From JAPHTQ01 sp050302275 (lineage in GTDB: Bacteria; Pseudomonadota; Gammaproteobacteria; Thiohalomonadales; Thiohalomonadaceae): a stretch of DNA of 64,000 nucleotides. Below the pieces are notes generated by a model. It made no database searches, was not told the DNA's origin, and worked only from the letters and a program-made list of their open reading frames with translations. The translations under genes were made by a program, and so were the position numbers. Position 1 is the stretch's first letter, and every line of letters starts with the position of its first letter. The stretch covers positions 1-64,000 of the forward strand of contig JBNLAT010000005.1 of NCBI GenBank assembly GCA_050302275.1. Reading direction: 5' to 3'. Below, in pieces: positions 18,036 to 27,406 of this stretch.

Positions 18036-19234
18036 CGTTCTTCCTCCTGCCAGGGCAACAACGCGTAACCCGGATGGGACCACTCAGGTAGCACCGAAGT
18101 TGTCCCCGGCTGCACACCGCCCAGCTGAATCTTTTCGATAATTTTTTCTGCCAGTCTTGGCGCCAGCGCCAGCTTGGTCGGCCATGCGGTGAGCACGCCA
18201 TCGCGTTCATCGGCGAAGACATCGTCCGGCCGTGCACCACCTGGCATCTTCGGCTCGGCACGGTCGATCGGCAGGATACCCCACTGTGCATCACTCAAAT
18301 CGAGCCAGGGGAACAGCTCATGCAGTTCCTTTTGCGCCGCTTTAATCTGTTCTGCATCGCTGCGACCCACACCCTCTTCGGCGATTTGACCGCCCAGATA
18401 CCAGACCGTACGTCCTTCGCTGTCGTAATGAGTAGTGATGGTAATACGCGGATTGGCGCTGGCACCGAGGCAGTGAGCATAGAGCTCGCCCGGCAGCGAC
18501 TTGTCACCGCCACGCAGCATCACCATCAGCAGCGGCCGCAACTGCATCACCGGCGCCTCAAGGCCACACTGCTGCAACAGGGTCGCATTACCCTTACCCG
18601 CAGAGAGGACCAGCCGTTTAGCGCTGAAGGAGAGCGTCTTGCCCTCTTCGGCAAGCGTCACCTGCCAGTCGTCGTCACTTCGATTCAGACGGCTCTCTTC
18701 ATTGATCTGGTAGATCGCCTCACGATGAGGTTCAGCCAGGGCATGTACCAGCGAGGCGGTATCGAGCACTGGCTCCTCCAGGCGATAGACCTGACCTTTG
18801 AAAGCAGGGTCACGCAGAACCTGCGGCCGCTCATCGCCCTCGACGGGACGGGTACGACTGCGCATCAGTTTGCTGGCGAAGAAGCCGGCCATGCGCGAGG
18901 TGAGGCTGGTGGTGGACCAGAGATATTGATTGGTGGCGAGACGTTTGACCTGACGCAGATCCAGTTCACCCTCACCATCGAGACAGGCGCGCCACAGGGA
19001 GGGCATGGCAACGATGGCTTCGGAGGAACCGGTCAGCTTGCCGGTAAGAGCATATTTGGTGCCGCCGTGGATGATGCCTTGGGCATAGCGGGTCTGCCCC
19101 GTTCCCAGTGCCTGAGATTCAAACAGTACTGCCTGGAAACCGAGTTGGCGCAGCCGTGCCAGCAACCATAGACCGGCGACGCCGCCGCCGAAGATCGCGA
19201 TGTCGACCGGTGTGACCGGCTGGGCTTCGCTCAT
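18026..19234 (-). CDS. FAD-dependent oxidoreductase (glycerol-3-phosphate dehydrogenase/DAO family)
   Basis: 402 residues. The N-terminal dinucleotide fold reads DIAIFGGGVAGLWLLARLR (11-29), followed by an acidic strand end LFES and GTGQTRYAQGIIHGGTKYAL, the DAO-type FAD contact with conserved Gly/His. A second FAD segment LVLSAGKGNATLL is near 208. The substrate is unknown; the substrate domain does not let me distinguish glycerol-3-phosphate from amino or hydroxy acids. Overlaps hldE (four bases) and the reductase gene (ten bases), so it is a true operon member. An FAD oxidase plus an AKR inside hldE-waaF suggests an unrecognised redox step on a core precursor. Confidence 0.82.
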   Translation of the reverse strand: MSEAQPVTPVDIAIFGGGVAGLWLLARLRQLGFQAVLFESQALGTGQTRYAQGIIHGGTKYALTGKLTGSSEAIVAMPSLWRACLDGEGELDLRQVKRLATNQYLWSTTSLTSRMAGFFASKLMRSRTRPVEGDERPQVLRDPAFKGQVYRLEEPVLDTASLVHALAEPHREAIYQINEESRLNRSDDDWQVTLAEEGKTLSFSAKRLVLSAGKGNATLLQQCGLEAPVMQLRPLLMVMLRGGDKSLPGELYAHCLGASANPRITITTHYDSEGRTVWYLGGQIAEEGVGRSDAEQIKAAQKELHELFPWLDLSDAQWGILPIDRAEPKMPGGARPDDVFADERDGVLTAWPTKLALAPRLAEKIIEKIQLGGVQPGTTSVLPEWSHPGYALLPWQEEERWS

Positions 19235-20676
19235 TTACCCGATTTCTTTTCCGAGGCGCGAATGGCGCCAATGATGTTGGTGGTGGAGACGTTCTCTACG
19301 TAACTCATCACCTCGACCCGACCGCCCGCCTCGCGTACGCAGTCGCCACCGGGGATGTTGTTCGGATCGTTGTCGCCGCCCTTAACCAGGATGTCCGGCA
19401 GGGTACGGCAGATCAGCCGTGTCGGAGTGTCCTCGTCAAAACCGACCACCCAGTCGACGCAGTCGAGGGCGGCCAACACGCGCATGCGTCGTGCCTGGGT
19501 ATTCACCGGACGCTCTTCGCCTTTGAGACGTTTAACCGAGGCGTCGTCGTTGACCGCAACGATCAGCCGATCGCCAAGGCGTGCCGCCTCTTCCAGATAG
19601 GTCACGTGTCCGGCGTGGAGAATGTCGAAACAGCCGTTTGTCATCACCACGCTCTCACCGTGGGCCTTGGCCTCCTGCACCAGTGCCACCAGTTTGTCCT
19701 CGTCGACCATCCCCTGTTCCATCTCGTTCTGCTCGCGCATGGCGCGGCGAATTTCCGGAACACTGACGGTGGCGGTACCGAGCTTACCGACAACGACCCC
19801 GGCAGCCAGATTGGCCAGCACGGTAGCCTCATCCAGCGCCTGACCAGCGGCCAGTGCGGAAGCCAGTACGGAGACCACGGTATCGCCGGCACCGGTGACG
19901 TCATAGACCTCACGTGCCTTAGTCGGGATGTGCAACGGCTCAGCATCTTTCTGCAGCAGGGTCATCCCCTTTTCACTGCGGGTGATCAGCAAGGCATCTA
20001 ACTGCAACTGTTTGCGCAGACGCTCGCCCTTCTCGACGATCTCCGCATCACCCGCACAGTGCCCAACCACCGCTTCAAATTCGCTCATATTAGGCGTGAT
20101 CAGGGTAGCGCCGGTGTAACAGGTAAAGTCGTGACCCTTGGGGTCGACCAGCACCGGTTTGCCCGCGGCACGGGCGATCTCGATCATCTTCGGTGCGGCA
20201 CGCAGTGCGCCTTTCTGGTAATCGGAAAGCACCACCACATCGCACTGCTTCACCGCATCTTTAAAACGAGCCAGCAGGCCAGCGGAATCGTAGCCGGGGA
20301 AACCATCCTCGAAGTCGAGGCGAATCAGTTGCTGGTGACGGCTCAATACCCGCAGCTTGGTAATCGTGGGATAACCCTGCAGGCGCTCGAAGTGACACTC
20401 GACATTATCCTGCGACAGGGTCCGTGCGAGGGCATCGGCCGCTTCGTCTTCACCGGTAAGACCCACCACCGCAGACTTCGCTCCCAGCGCGGCGACGTTT
20501 AGGGCAACGTTACCGGCGCCGCCGGCACGCTCTTCGATCCCGCCCACTTTCACCACCGGCACCGGTGCTTCAGGTGAGATACGCGAAGTATCGCCATGCC
20601 AGTAACGGTCCAGCATCAGGTCGCCCACCACCAGTACGCGGGCATTGTCGAAATCGGGTAGTCGAGTAATTTTCAT
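19231..20676 (-). CDS. hldE: Bifunctional D-glycero-beta-D-manno-heptose-7-phosphate kinase / heptose-1-phosphate adenylyltransferase
   Basis: About 481 residues from ATG 20676 (MKITRLPDF), preferred over the TTG/GTG-type extension at 20700. N-terminal PfkB kinase: VLVVGDLMLDRYWHG (13-27), the GGAGNVALN motif near 61, and DVTGAGDTVVSVLA near 265 with the catalytic Asp. C-terminal nucleotidyltransferase from about 345 with TNGCFDILHAGHVTYL (HxGH) and the late VSTTNIIGAIR (ISTT-like) motif. Both halves are intact, so this one protein carries two steps of ADP-heptose synthesis. First gene of the seven-gene core operon; a terminator ends the upstream unit 30 bases earlier, so hldE needs its own promoter. 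Confidence 0.96.
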   Translation of the reverse strand: MKITRLPDFDNARVLVVGDLMLDRYWHGDTSRISPEAPVPVVKVGGIEERAGGAGNVALNVAALGAKSAVVGLTGEDEAADALARTLSQDNVECHFERLQGYPTITKLRVLSRHQQLIRLDFEDGFPGYDSAGLLARFKDAVKQCDVVVLSDYQKGALRAAPKMIEIARAAGKPVLVDPKGHDFTCYTGATLITPNMSEFEAVVGHCAGDAEIVEKGERLRKQLQLDALLITRSEKGMTLLQKDAEPLHIPTKAREVYDVTGAGDTVVSVLASALAAGQALDEATVLANLAAGVVVGKLGTATVSVPEIRRAMREQNEMEQGMVDEDKLVALVQEAKAHGESVVMTNGCFDILHAGHVTYLEEAARLGDRLIVAVNDDASVKRLKGEERPVNTQARRMRVLAALDCVDWVVGFDEDTPTRLICRTLPDILVKGGDNDPNNIPGGDCVREAGGRVEVMSYVENVSTTNIIGAIRASEKKSGK

Positions 20677-20706
20677 CGCAACAGTTTTTAATTGAGCCAA
20701 AAAGGC

Positions 20707-20725
20707 AGGGGAGCTTAGCTCCCCT
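20707..20725 (-). terminator. Rho-independent terminator after the CHCC zinc-finger gene
   Basis: AGGGGAGC-TTA-GCTCCCCT hairpin directly at the stop of the zinc-finger gene; on the minus strand it is followed after a few bases by TTTTT. It separates the glnE/ilvE/zinc-finger side from hldE. Confidence 0.75.
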
Positions 20726-20922
20726 TATTTTTTCAGTGAGTACTCTGCGCCACAGTATGGACACACCGCATGGCCGGTCGCCTCGACATCCAGAAACACC
20801 CGCGGATGGGAGTTCCACAGGGTCATGTCCGGCATCGGGCAGTGTAGCGGCAGGTCGTCATGGCTGACCTCGTAATGACGCGCAGCATTGGCGGTTCTGA
20901 GTTGTTCTGCGTTATCGCTCAT
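20725..20922 (-). CDS. Zinc-finger protein, CHCC type (NdufS6-like)
   Basis: 65 residues. Zinc ligands can be read as Cys28 (HCPMP), the His of HPRVF or of ATGHAV, and the CPYC pair at about 55-58, the arrangement of the zf-CHCC family related to the C-terminal domain of mitochondrial complex I subunit NDUFS6. Bacterial members are small, cytosolic and poorly characterised. It follows ilvE by about 19 bases on the same strand and ends at a terminator, so glnE, ilvE and this gene read towards each other in one direction. Function unknown. Confidence 0.8.
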   Translation of the reverse strand: MSDNAEQLRTANAARHYEVSHDDLPLHCPMPDMTLWNSHPRVFLDVEATGHAVCPYCGAEYSLKK

Positions 20923-20941
20923 TGCTCCTCCAGTACGTTGT

Positions 20942-21862
20942 TCAAACGTAACTCAACCACTCCGGGTGCAGCTGGTGACGGCCGTGCACCACATCGAAGT
21001 ACATGGTCTGCAATTTCTCGGTGATCGGACCACGTTTACCGATGCCGATCTTGCGGTTATCCACTTCGCGAATTGGTGTCACCTCGGCAGCGGTGCCGGT
21101 GAAGAAGGCTTCGTCGGCGATGTAGACTTCGTCGCGGGTGATCCGTTTCTCCCGTACCTCGATCCCCAGTTCAGAGGCGAGACGGAAAATAGTATTACGG
21201 GTGATGCCGTCGAGTGCCGAAGTCAGGTCCGGGGTATAGATCACGCCGTCGCGCACCAGGAAGATGTTCTCACCGCTACCTTCTGCAACGTAGCCTTCGT
21301 TATCCAGCAGCATCGCTTCGTCGTAACCGCAGGCCAGCGCTTCCTGCAGCGCCAGCATGGAATTCATGTAATTGCCGTTAGCCTTGGCCTTGCACATGGT
21401 GATGTTGACGTGATGACGGGTATAGGAGGAGGTACGGATACGAATCCCCTTCTCCATCCCTTCGGCGCCGAGGTAGGCGCCCCATGACCAGGCCGCGACC
21501 ATCACGTGAACCTTGAGGTTGTCGGCGCGCAGGCCCATGCCTTCGGAACCGTAGAAACACATCGGACGGATATAGGCCGACTCGAGGTTGTTCTCACGCA
21601 CCGCGGCAAGCTGTGCCTGGTTAATGGTCTCCTGATCGAAAGGGATCTCCATATTGACGATGTGCGCCGAGTTAAACAGCCGCTTGGTGTGTTCATTCAA
21701 GCGGAAGATGGCAGTGCCTTTCTCGGCCTTATAGGCGCGCACGCCCTCAAACACGCCCATGCCGTAGTGCAGGGTGTGGGTCAGTACATGGGTCTTGGCT
21801 TCACGCCAGGGGACCATCTCGCCGTCCAGCCAGATGACACCGTCACGGTCATCCATCGTCAT
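20942..21862 (-). CDS. ilvE: Branched-chain amino acid aminotransferase
   Basis: 306-residue fold-type IV PLP enzyme, catalysing the last transamination for Leu, Ile and Val. HTLHYGMGVFEGVRAY (28-43) is the substrate-binding start; KAKANGNYMNSMLA near 160 holds the Schiff-base Lys; DNEGYVAEGSGENIFLV near 187 is the family cofactor signature; GTAAEVTPIREVD near 258 lies at the active-site rim. Full length. A GAGGAG lies nine bases upstream of ATG 21862. It follows glnE by 32 bases in the same direction. Confidence 0.95.
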   Translation of the reverse strand: MTMDDRDGVIWLDGEMVPWREAKTHVLTHTLHYGMGVFEGVRAYKAEKGTAIFRLNEHTKRLFNSAHIVNMEIPFDQETINQAQLAAVRENNLESAYIRPMCFYGSEGMGLRADNLKVHVMVAAWSWGAYLGAEGMEKGIRIRTSSYTRHHVNITMCKAKANGNYMNSMLALQEALACGYDEAMLLDNEGYVAEGSGENIFLVRDGVIYTPDLTSALDGITRNTIFRLASELGIEVREKRITRDEVYIADEAFFTGTAAEVTPIREVDNRKIGIGKRGPITEKLQTMYFDVVHGRHQLHPEWLSYV

Positions 21863-21894
21863 CGATCATTTCTCCTCAGAAATCAATCAGCTAA

Positions 21895-24777
21895 TTAAGC
21901 TTCCATCAGTGCACGCCAGAGGCGTAACACCTCTTCACTCTCTACAGCGAACTCCGCCGCATCCACCACCGCCTTCTGCTCCTGAAGGGTCAGTCGGTGC
22001 ACCCGGCGGCGATAGGCACGATAAGCATCACACAATAGCTCGCTATCGGCCCTGGCCATCAGGCCGTATTCGGCGAACAGCTCCAGCAGGCGGATATTAT
22101 CGCTGAATTGCAGCAGGCCCGGGTGTTCGTGAGCCCATGCCAGAACACCGTATTGCACCATAAATTCGATGTCCGCGATACCGCCAGGGTCCTGTTTCAG
22201 GTCAAATTTTCCGGCTTCTGCCTTCGAAAGTTGCGCACGCATCTTTTCGCGCATCTCACGCACCTCGGTACGCAAGGTTTCCACATCACGTTGTTGCCCC
22301 AGAATCTCGCCGCGGATCTCGCTGAAGGCTTCTGTGATTCCGCCATCACCACAGATGAAGCGCGCCCGCACCAGCGCCTGATGCTCCCAGGTCCATGCAT
22401 GCTTGCGCTGATAGTCGGCGAAGGCGTCTACATTGCTAACCATCAAACCTGAGGCGCCGCTGGGACGCAGCCGGGTGTCGATCTCGTAGAGGATACCTGC
22501 CGGTGTAGGGGTATTGAGGATGTGGATCATGCGCTGCGCCAAGCGGGCATAGAAGACACCGTTCTCCACCGGCTTTTCGCCGTCGGTGCTGCGACCGCCG
22601 CTCTCTTCGCTATGCAGGAACACCAGATCGAGATCGGAACCGTAACTCAGTTCAATGCCACCCATCTTGCCGTAGGCGATCACCGCAAAGCCGCGATCGC
22701 AAACCCGCTTGTCGCCGCACTGGGGGCGACCGTGACGGGCAGTAAGATGCTGCCAAGCGAGATCGAAAGCGGCCTCGACCATCGCCTCGGCGATCTCGGT
22801 AAGGTGATCGCTCACCACCATCAACGGCACCGCCTCGACGATATCCGCCGCGGCCACTCGCAGTACCGCCGCCTGCTTGATCCGCCGCAACACCTCCATC
22901 TGTCCCTCCATATCCTCAGGGTCGAGATGGGCCAGGCGCTGACGAATATCCTCGCGGATCGCCGCGCCCGATGGCGGTGCATAAAGAGTACGTGGGTCGA
23001 GCAGTTCGTCGAGCAGTTGCGGATTGCGTCCCAGCTGGGCGGCGATCCAGGGACTGGCAGCACACAGACGCACCAGCTGCGACAGCGCCATCGGGTTCTC
23101 CACCAGCAGGGCGATGTAGGCACTGCGACGACCAATCCCCTCCACCAGTTGCAGTACCCGGCGCAGGGTTTCGTCCGGCCCGTCTGTCGCGCCCACGGCA
23201 CCGAGCAGCAGCGGCATCAACTGATCCATGCGACTACGCCCCTGGGCGCTCATGTTGAGATAGGCGCGACTGCGATGTTGTGCCTGGAGCAGGCGCAGTG
23301 CCTCGACAGCATCGGTGAAACCGATCTGCTGTAATGTTGCCTGTGAGACGGTTTCCTCCATCACACCCAACCAGACCCCGCGCAGATCCAGTTCATCGTT
23401 CTCCGCATGATCGGTCTGCGGCGCCGCGAAGACCTGTTCAAAGTGTTCATGCACCCGGCGCATGTGAGCGCGCAGGGTCTTTTCATAACTCGCCCAATCG
23501 GCAAAGCCCATAGCGAAGGCAAGGCGCAACTGCCCCAGATCGTCCGCGGGCAACTTATGAGTCTGCTGTTCGGCAAACTCCTGCAACCGGTGCTCACTAT
23601 CACGCAGGAAGATATAGGCAGCGGTCAGTTCATCGACCACAAACTTGGGTAATTGCCCCAGTTCGTGCAGCCGTTGCAACACCGCCAGGATGGGGCGGAT
23701 CTGCAGTGAGGGTTCGCGCCCACCGCGGATCAGCTGGAAGGCCTGGCCGACGAACTCCACTTCGCGGATGCCACCAGCACCCAGCTTGATGTTGTCGTCC
23801 ATCCCCTTACGCTGAACTTCGCGGGCGATCATCGCCTTCATTTCGCGCAGCGATTCAAAGGCGCCGAAATCGATATATTTGCGATAGACGAAGGGCTTCA
23901 GCCGCGTCATCAACTCCGCCCCGCTCTGCTGGTCGCCTGCCACCACCCTGGCCTTGATCATGGCGTAGCGCTCCCACTCACGACCGTGCACCTGATAGTA
24001 GTCCTCCATCGCATCGAAACTGATCGCCAGGGCACTGGCTTCGCCGAAGGGGCGCAGGCGCATATCGACACGAAAGACAAAGCCGTGGGCGGTGGCGGCA
24101 TCCAGACTGCGGATCAACACCTGCCCCAGCTTGATGAAAAATTCCTGGTTGGTGACGCCACGACCGCCACGGGTCTCGCCGTCTTCGGCGTAGCTGAAGA
24201 TCAGATCCACATCGGAAGAGAAGTTAAGTTCGCGGGCACCGAGCTTACCCATGCCCAGCACCACCATCCGCTGCGGCTCGCCTTCGAGACTATGGGGCGT
24301 CCCCCACAGCTCACATTGCCAACGGTAGAGATGTTCCAGTGCTTGATCGATGCAGGCATCGGCCAACGCAGAAAGATCGCCCGTAACCTCCTGCAGTTCG
24401 GCATGCCCCGCCAGATCGCGCCAGGCGATACGCACCATCTCGCGCCGACGGTAACGACGCAGCAACTCACCTAACTGGTTTTCATTCAGGCAGCCATCCA
24501 GACGTTGCTGTAGTGCCTGCGGGTATTCCCCTTCTGTGTAACTGCGCCAGAGATCACCGGATTGCATTAAATCTGGCAATAACTGTGGATCGCGAATCAA
24601 TGCCTGGGCAACGAAATCGCTCAGCGCCAGCACCGTCGCCACTTCAACATGACGCTCGCTCGGAATAACAAACTCGCCACACTTCTCGACTAACTGCTGC
24701 CAATGGTGTTCCACTCGGCCACGCAGAGATTCTGGAATTGATGAAAGCGTTTCTGTACTAAGGACGTTTTCTGACAC
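21895..24777 (-). CDS. glnE: Bifunctional glutamine synthetase adenylyltransferase/adenylyl-removing enzyme
   Basis: About 960 residues. GTG 24777 is chosen as start: GAGG lies six bases upstream, whereas the earlier TTG at 24798 has none. Two nucleotidyltransferase domains are visible: the N-terminal one with GMGKLGARELNFSSDVDLIF near 175 (adenylyl-removing), and the C-terminal one with YGKMGGIELSYGSDLDLVFLH near 700 (adenylylating), each with its GxD..DxD metal site intact. It links glutamine synthetase activity to PII/uridylylation state. Length matches E. coli GlnE (946). First in a same-strand unit with ilvE and the zinc-finger gene; a small membrane-protein gene lies 24 bases upstream. 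Confidence 0.96.
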   Translation of the reverse strand: MSENVLSTETLSSIPESLRGRVEHHWQQLVEKCGEFVIPSERHVEVATVLALSDFVAQALIRDPQLLPDLMQSGDLWRSYTEGEYPQALQQRLDGCLNENQLGELLRRYRRREMVRIAWRDLAGHAELQEVTGDLSALADACIDQALEHLYRWQCELWGTPHSLEGEPQRMVVLGMGKLGARELNFSSDVDLIFSYAEDGETRGGRGVTNQEFFIKLGQVLIRSLDAATAHGFVFRVDMRLRPFGEASALAISFDAMEDYYQVHGREWERYAMIKARVVAGDQQSGAELMTRLKPFVYRKYIDFGAFESLREMKAMIAREVQRKGMDDNIKLGAGGIREVEFVGQAFQLIRGGREPSLQIRPILAVLQRLHELGQLPKFVVDELTAAYIFLRDSEHRLQEFAEQQTHKLPADDLGQLRLAFAMGFADWASYEKTLRAHMRRVHEHFEQVFAAPQTDHAENDELDLRGVWLGVMEETVSQATLQQIGFTDAVEALRLLQAQHRSRAYLNMSAQGRSRMDQLMPLLLGAVGATDGPDETLRRVLQLVEGIGRRSAYIALLVENPMALSQLVRLCAASPWIAAQLGRNPQLLDELLDPRTLYAPPSGAAIREDIRQRLAHLDPEDMEGQMEVLRRIKQAAVLRVAAADIVEAVPLMVVSDHLTEIAEAMVEAAFDLAWQHLTARHGRPQCGDKRVCDRGFAVIAYGKMGGIELSYGSDLDLVFLHSEESGGRSTDGEKPVENGVFYARLAQRMIHILNTPTPAGILYEIDTRLRPSGASGLMVSNVDAFADYQRKHAWTWEHQALVRARFICGDGGITEAFSEIRGEILGQQRDVETLRTEVREMREKMRAQLSKAEAGKFDLKQDPGGIADIEFMVQYGVLAWAHEHPGLLQFSDNIRLLELFAEYGLMARADSELLCDAYRAYRRRVHRLTLQEQKAVVDAAEFAVESEEVLRLWRALMEA

Positions 24778-24800
24778 GCAAAACCTCGATGGAATCAAAA

Positions 24801-25208
24801 CTACAGATGTTCAATTCGTCGTCTATGCAAAATGGAATAGTAGCGAACATTCCCCGGCGCGTGGGCGATCACCGACGAAATCACGATCACCGCCACCCCC
24901 AGTTGCAGACTGAATCCCGGCAACCACAACATCACCGCCAGCAAGACCAATTTGAACAGGATTAACAAACCACGCAGTTGCAACAGCCAGACCCCGTTGC
25001 TGTAAATCGAGGTTACCACCAGGGCGAAACCGGAACCGAAGCTAAGCCAGAGATAGGGCTGCCAAAGTTCACGCGGCGCAGCGTAGAGATAGGCGCCACC
25101 CAGACCAGCGACGCCGATCAGATGCAAGGTACGCAGGGAGATATTGAGCCAGCGTTTGCCGGGAAAAGTGCGGGAGTGGCGGGGGAATAGAGTACTTAAT
25201 AACGACAT
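24801..25208 (-). CDS. Small four-helix inner-membrane protein of unknown function
   Basis: About 135 residues from ATG 25208 (a GTG two codons earlier is possible). Four hydrophobic segments can be read at roughly 25-43, 49-68, 78-95 and 99-117, with a basic N-terminus and a short basic C-terminus (HRRRIEHL). I recognise no named family. Directly upstream of glnE (24 bases), so probably co-transcribed with it. The 5' region is occupied by a palindromic repeat copy ending 25 bases before the start, so the promoter for this unit must lie in or beyond the repeat. Confidence 0.7.
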   Translation of the reverse strand: MSLLSTLFPRHSRTFPGKRWLNISLRTLHLIGVAGLGGAYLYAAPRELWQPYLWLSFGSGFALVVTSIYSNGVWLLQLRGLLILFKLVLLAVMLWLPGFSLQLGVAVIVISSVIAHAPGNVRYYSILHRRRIEHL

Positions 25209-25232
25209 GGCCACAGTCTAACAGATGGCTAC

Positions 25233-25377
25233 TTGAACCCATCTCAAAATTTGGTCTCGTGCATTGAGACAAGGCGCAAGGCCTGCGAGGAGCGGATTTT
25301 ACAGATAGTAAATGAGCACCGCAGTAGGCCTTGCAACACCGTATCAGTGTGCGAGAACCATTTTGAGGTGGGTTCAA
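25233..25377. repeat. Palindromic repeat, copy A (MITE-like)
   Basis: 145 bp with imperfect terminal inverted repeats: left TTGAACCCATCTCAAAAT, right ATTTTGAGGTGGGTTCAA, each continuing inward to TCTCGTGC / GTGCGAGA. A nested inverted pair reads CGCAAGGCCTGCG and CGCAGTAGGCCTTGCG-like. Shares AGTAAATGAGCACCG and TTGCAACACCG with copy B at 35.5 kb. Contains no reading frame of note and no transposase. It lies between the small membrane-protein gene and the groEL terminator. Confidence 0.8.
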
Positions 25378-25382
25378 AAGAA

Positions 25383-25406
25383 AAAGCCCCGCTTAAGCGG
25401 GGCTTT
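25383..25406 (-). terminator. Rho-independent terminator of groES-groEL
   Basis: Perfect 12-bp palindrome AAAGCCCCGCTT / AAGCGGGGCTTT, followed on the minus strand by TTTTT. It lies 20 bases after the groEL stop. Confidence 0.9.
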
Positions 25407-25426
25407 CGTTGGCTTGAGGGCCTGGC

Positions 25427-27067
25427 TTACATCATGCCCATGCCACCCATACCACCCATATCACCACCCATCGGCGGCGGGGCATCTTTCTTCGGCAGTT
25501 CGGCAACCATCGCCTCGGTAGTGATCATCAGACCAGCAACGGAGGAGGCGTTCTGCAGTGCGGAACGGGTCACCTTGGTCGGGTCGAGGATACCCATTGC
25601 GATCATGTCGCCGTATTCGCCAGTGGCAGCGTTGTAACCGTAGTTACCTTCACCTTCCTTCACCTTGTTGAGGATCACGGAGGGCTCGTCACCGGCGTTG
25701 CCGACGATCAGGCGCAGCGGCTCTTCCATCGCACGGCGGGCGATATCGATACCGATGTTCTGGTCGTGGTTGGCGCCTTCCAGACTTTCGATGGCACCGA
25801 TAACGCGTACCAGGGCAACACCACCACCAGGTACCACACCCTCTTCTACCGCCGCACGGGTCGCGTGCAGGGCGTCGTCGATGCGGTCTTTCTTCTCTTT
25901 CATTTCGACTTCAGTGGCAGCACCGACCTTGATCACCGCAACACCACCAGCCAGTTTGGCTACGCGTTCCTGCAGTTTCTCTTTGTCGTAGTCGGAAGAG
26001 GTCTCTTCGATCTGGGCGCGGATTTGAGCAACACGGCCTTCGATCTCACTCTTCTCACCAGCACCGTCGACAATCACGGTGTTCTCCTTGGAGACCACGA
26101 CGCGCTTGGCACGACCCAGCTCGTTCAGGGTGGCCTTTTCCAGGGACATGCCCACCTCTTCGGAGATCACCTGACCACCGGTGAGGATCGCCATGTCCTG
26201 CAGCATCGCCTTACGACGATCACCGAAGCCCGGTGCCTTCACTGCGGCAACCTTAACGATACCGCGAATGGAGTTCACTACCAGGGTCGCCAGCGCTTCA
26301 CCTTCCACATCTTCGGAGATGATCAGCAGCGGCTTACCGGCTTTGGCTACGCCTTCCAGCACCGGCAGCAGTTCGCGAATGTTGGAGATCTTCTTGTCGT
26401 GCAGCAGGATGAAGGGGTCTTCCAGTTCGGCGACCATCTTGTCCTGATTGTTGACGAAGTAGGGAGAGAGGTAACCACGGTCGAACTGCATACCTTCCAC
26501 TACATCCAGTTCGTCGGTCAGCGAGGAACCCTCTTCAACGGTGATAACACCGTCCTTACCCACCTTGTCCATCGCATCGGCAATGATCTGGCCAATGTTT
26601 TCGTCGGAGTTGGCGGAGATGGTACCGACCTGGGCGATCGCCTTGCTGTCTTCGCACGGCTTGGAAAGCTTCTTCAGCTCCTCGACCGCGGCGATAACTG
26701 CTTTATCGATACCGCGCTTCAGGTCCATCGGGTTCATGCCCGCGGTCACAGCCTTCATGCCTTCACGCAGAATGGCCTGCGCCAGTACAGTTGCGGTGGT
26801 GGTACCGTCACCAGCGATGTCAGCGGTCTGCGAGGAGACCTCTTTCACCATCTGCGCACCCATGTTCTCGAACTTGTCTTCCAGTTCGATCTCTTTGGCT
26901 ACGGAAACACCGTCTTTGGTGATGGTCGGGGCACCGAAGCTCTTCTCCAGTACCACGTTGCGGCCCTTGGGACCGAGGGTAACCTTGACCGCGTTGGCCA
27001 GGGTGTTAACGCCTTTGAGCATTCTCTGGCGGGCGTCATCAGCAAATTTAACTTCTTTTGCACTCAT
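25427..27067 (-). CDS. groL: Chaperonin GroEL (60 kDa)
   Basis: 546-residue ATP-driven chaperonin subunit forming the double heptameric ring. N-terminal MSAKEVKFADDARQRML, the nucleotide site TLGPKGRNVVLEKSFG (31-46) and AGDGTTTATVLA (86-97), the family signature AAVEEGVVPGGG near 404-415, and the C-terminal GGM repeat tail (last 15 residues) are all present. Length is standard. Second gene of groES-groEL with a 48-base gap, controlled by the CIRCE promoter upstream of groES. Only one groEL copy is in this window. Confidence 0.99.
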   Translation of the reverse strand: MSAKEVKFADDARQRMLKGVNTLANAVKVTLGPKGRNVVLEKSFGAPTITKDGVSVAKEIELEDKFENMGAQMVKEVSSQTADIAGDGTTTATVLAQAILREGMKAVTAGMNPMDLKRGIDKAVIAAVEELKKLSKPCEDSKAIAQVGTISANSDENIGQIIADAMDKVGKDGVITVEEGSSLTDELDVVEGMQFDRGYLSPYFVNNQDKMVAELEDPFILLHDKKISNIRELLPVLEGVAKAGKPLLIISEDVEGEALATLVVNSIRGIVKVAAVKAPGFGDRRKAMLQDMAILTGGQVISEEVGMSLEKATLNELGRAKRVVVSKENTVIVDGAGEKSEIEGRVAQIRAQIEETSSDYDKEKLQERVAKLAGGVAVIKVGAATEVEMKEKKDRIDDALHATRAAVEEGVVPGGGVALVRVIGAIESLEGANHDQNIGIDIARRAMEEPLRLIVGNAGDEPSVILNKVKEGEGNYGYNAATGEYGDMIAMGILDPTKVTRSALQNASSVAGLMITTEAMVAELPKKDAPPPMGGDMGGMGGMGMM

Positions 27068-27115
27068 TTGTGTCCGTCCTCTTTGAATTCTTTCAGATTA
27101 AAACCGTGGCTGTGC

Positions 27116-27406
27116 TTACTTTTCCAGCACGCCCATGATGTCTTCTTCACGCATCATCATCAGTTCTTCGCCATCGACCTTGACGGTGCTGCCGGAGTAC
27201 TGGCCAAAAAGGACCATGTCACCGACCTTCACATCCATCGGGCGGACATCACCGTTTTCCAGGATACGACCCTTGCCGACGGCCAGGATTTCACCCTGGT
27301 TGGGCTTCTCCGCTGCGGAACCGGGCAGAACGATACCACCAGCAGTGGTGGTTTCTTCTTCCATGCGGCGGACAAGCACGCGATCATGCAGTGGACGAAT
27401 CTTCAT
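27116..27406 (-). CDS. groS: Co-chaperonin GroES (10 kDa)
   Basis: 96-residue heptameric lid of GroEL. MKIRPLHDRVLVRR (1-14) is the family signature; the mobile loop that contacts GroEL lies at EEETTTAGGIVLPG (about 17-30), and the roof loop GRILENGDVRPMDV follows near 46. AAGGAGA-type ribosome site precedes ATG 27406. First gene of the operon, about 100 bases downstream of the CIRCE operator. Confidence 0.99.
   Translation of the reverse strand: MKIRPLHDRVLVRRMEEETTTAGGIVLPGSAAEKPNQGEILAVGKGRILENGDVRPMDVKVGDMVLFGQYSGSTVKVDGEELMMMREEDIMGVLEK

Noticed and set aside
18320..19171. 283-residue antisense frame opposite the FAD oxidoreductase
   Set aside because: The overlapping minus-strand gene has intact FAD motifs and operon overlaps; the frame has none.
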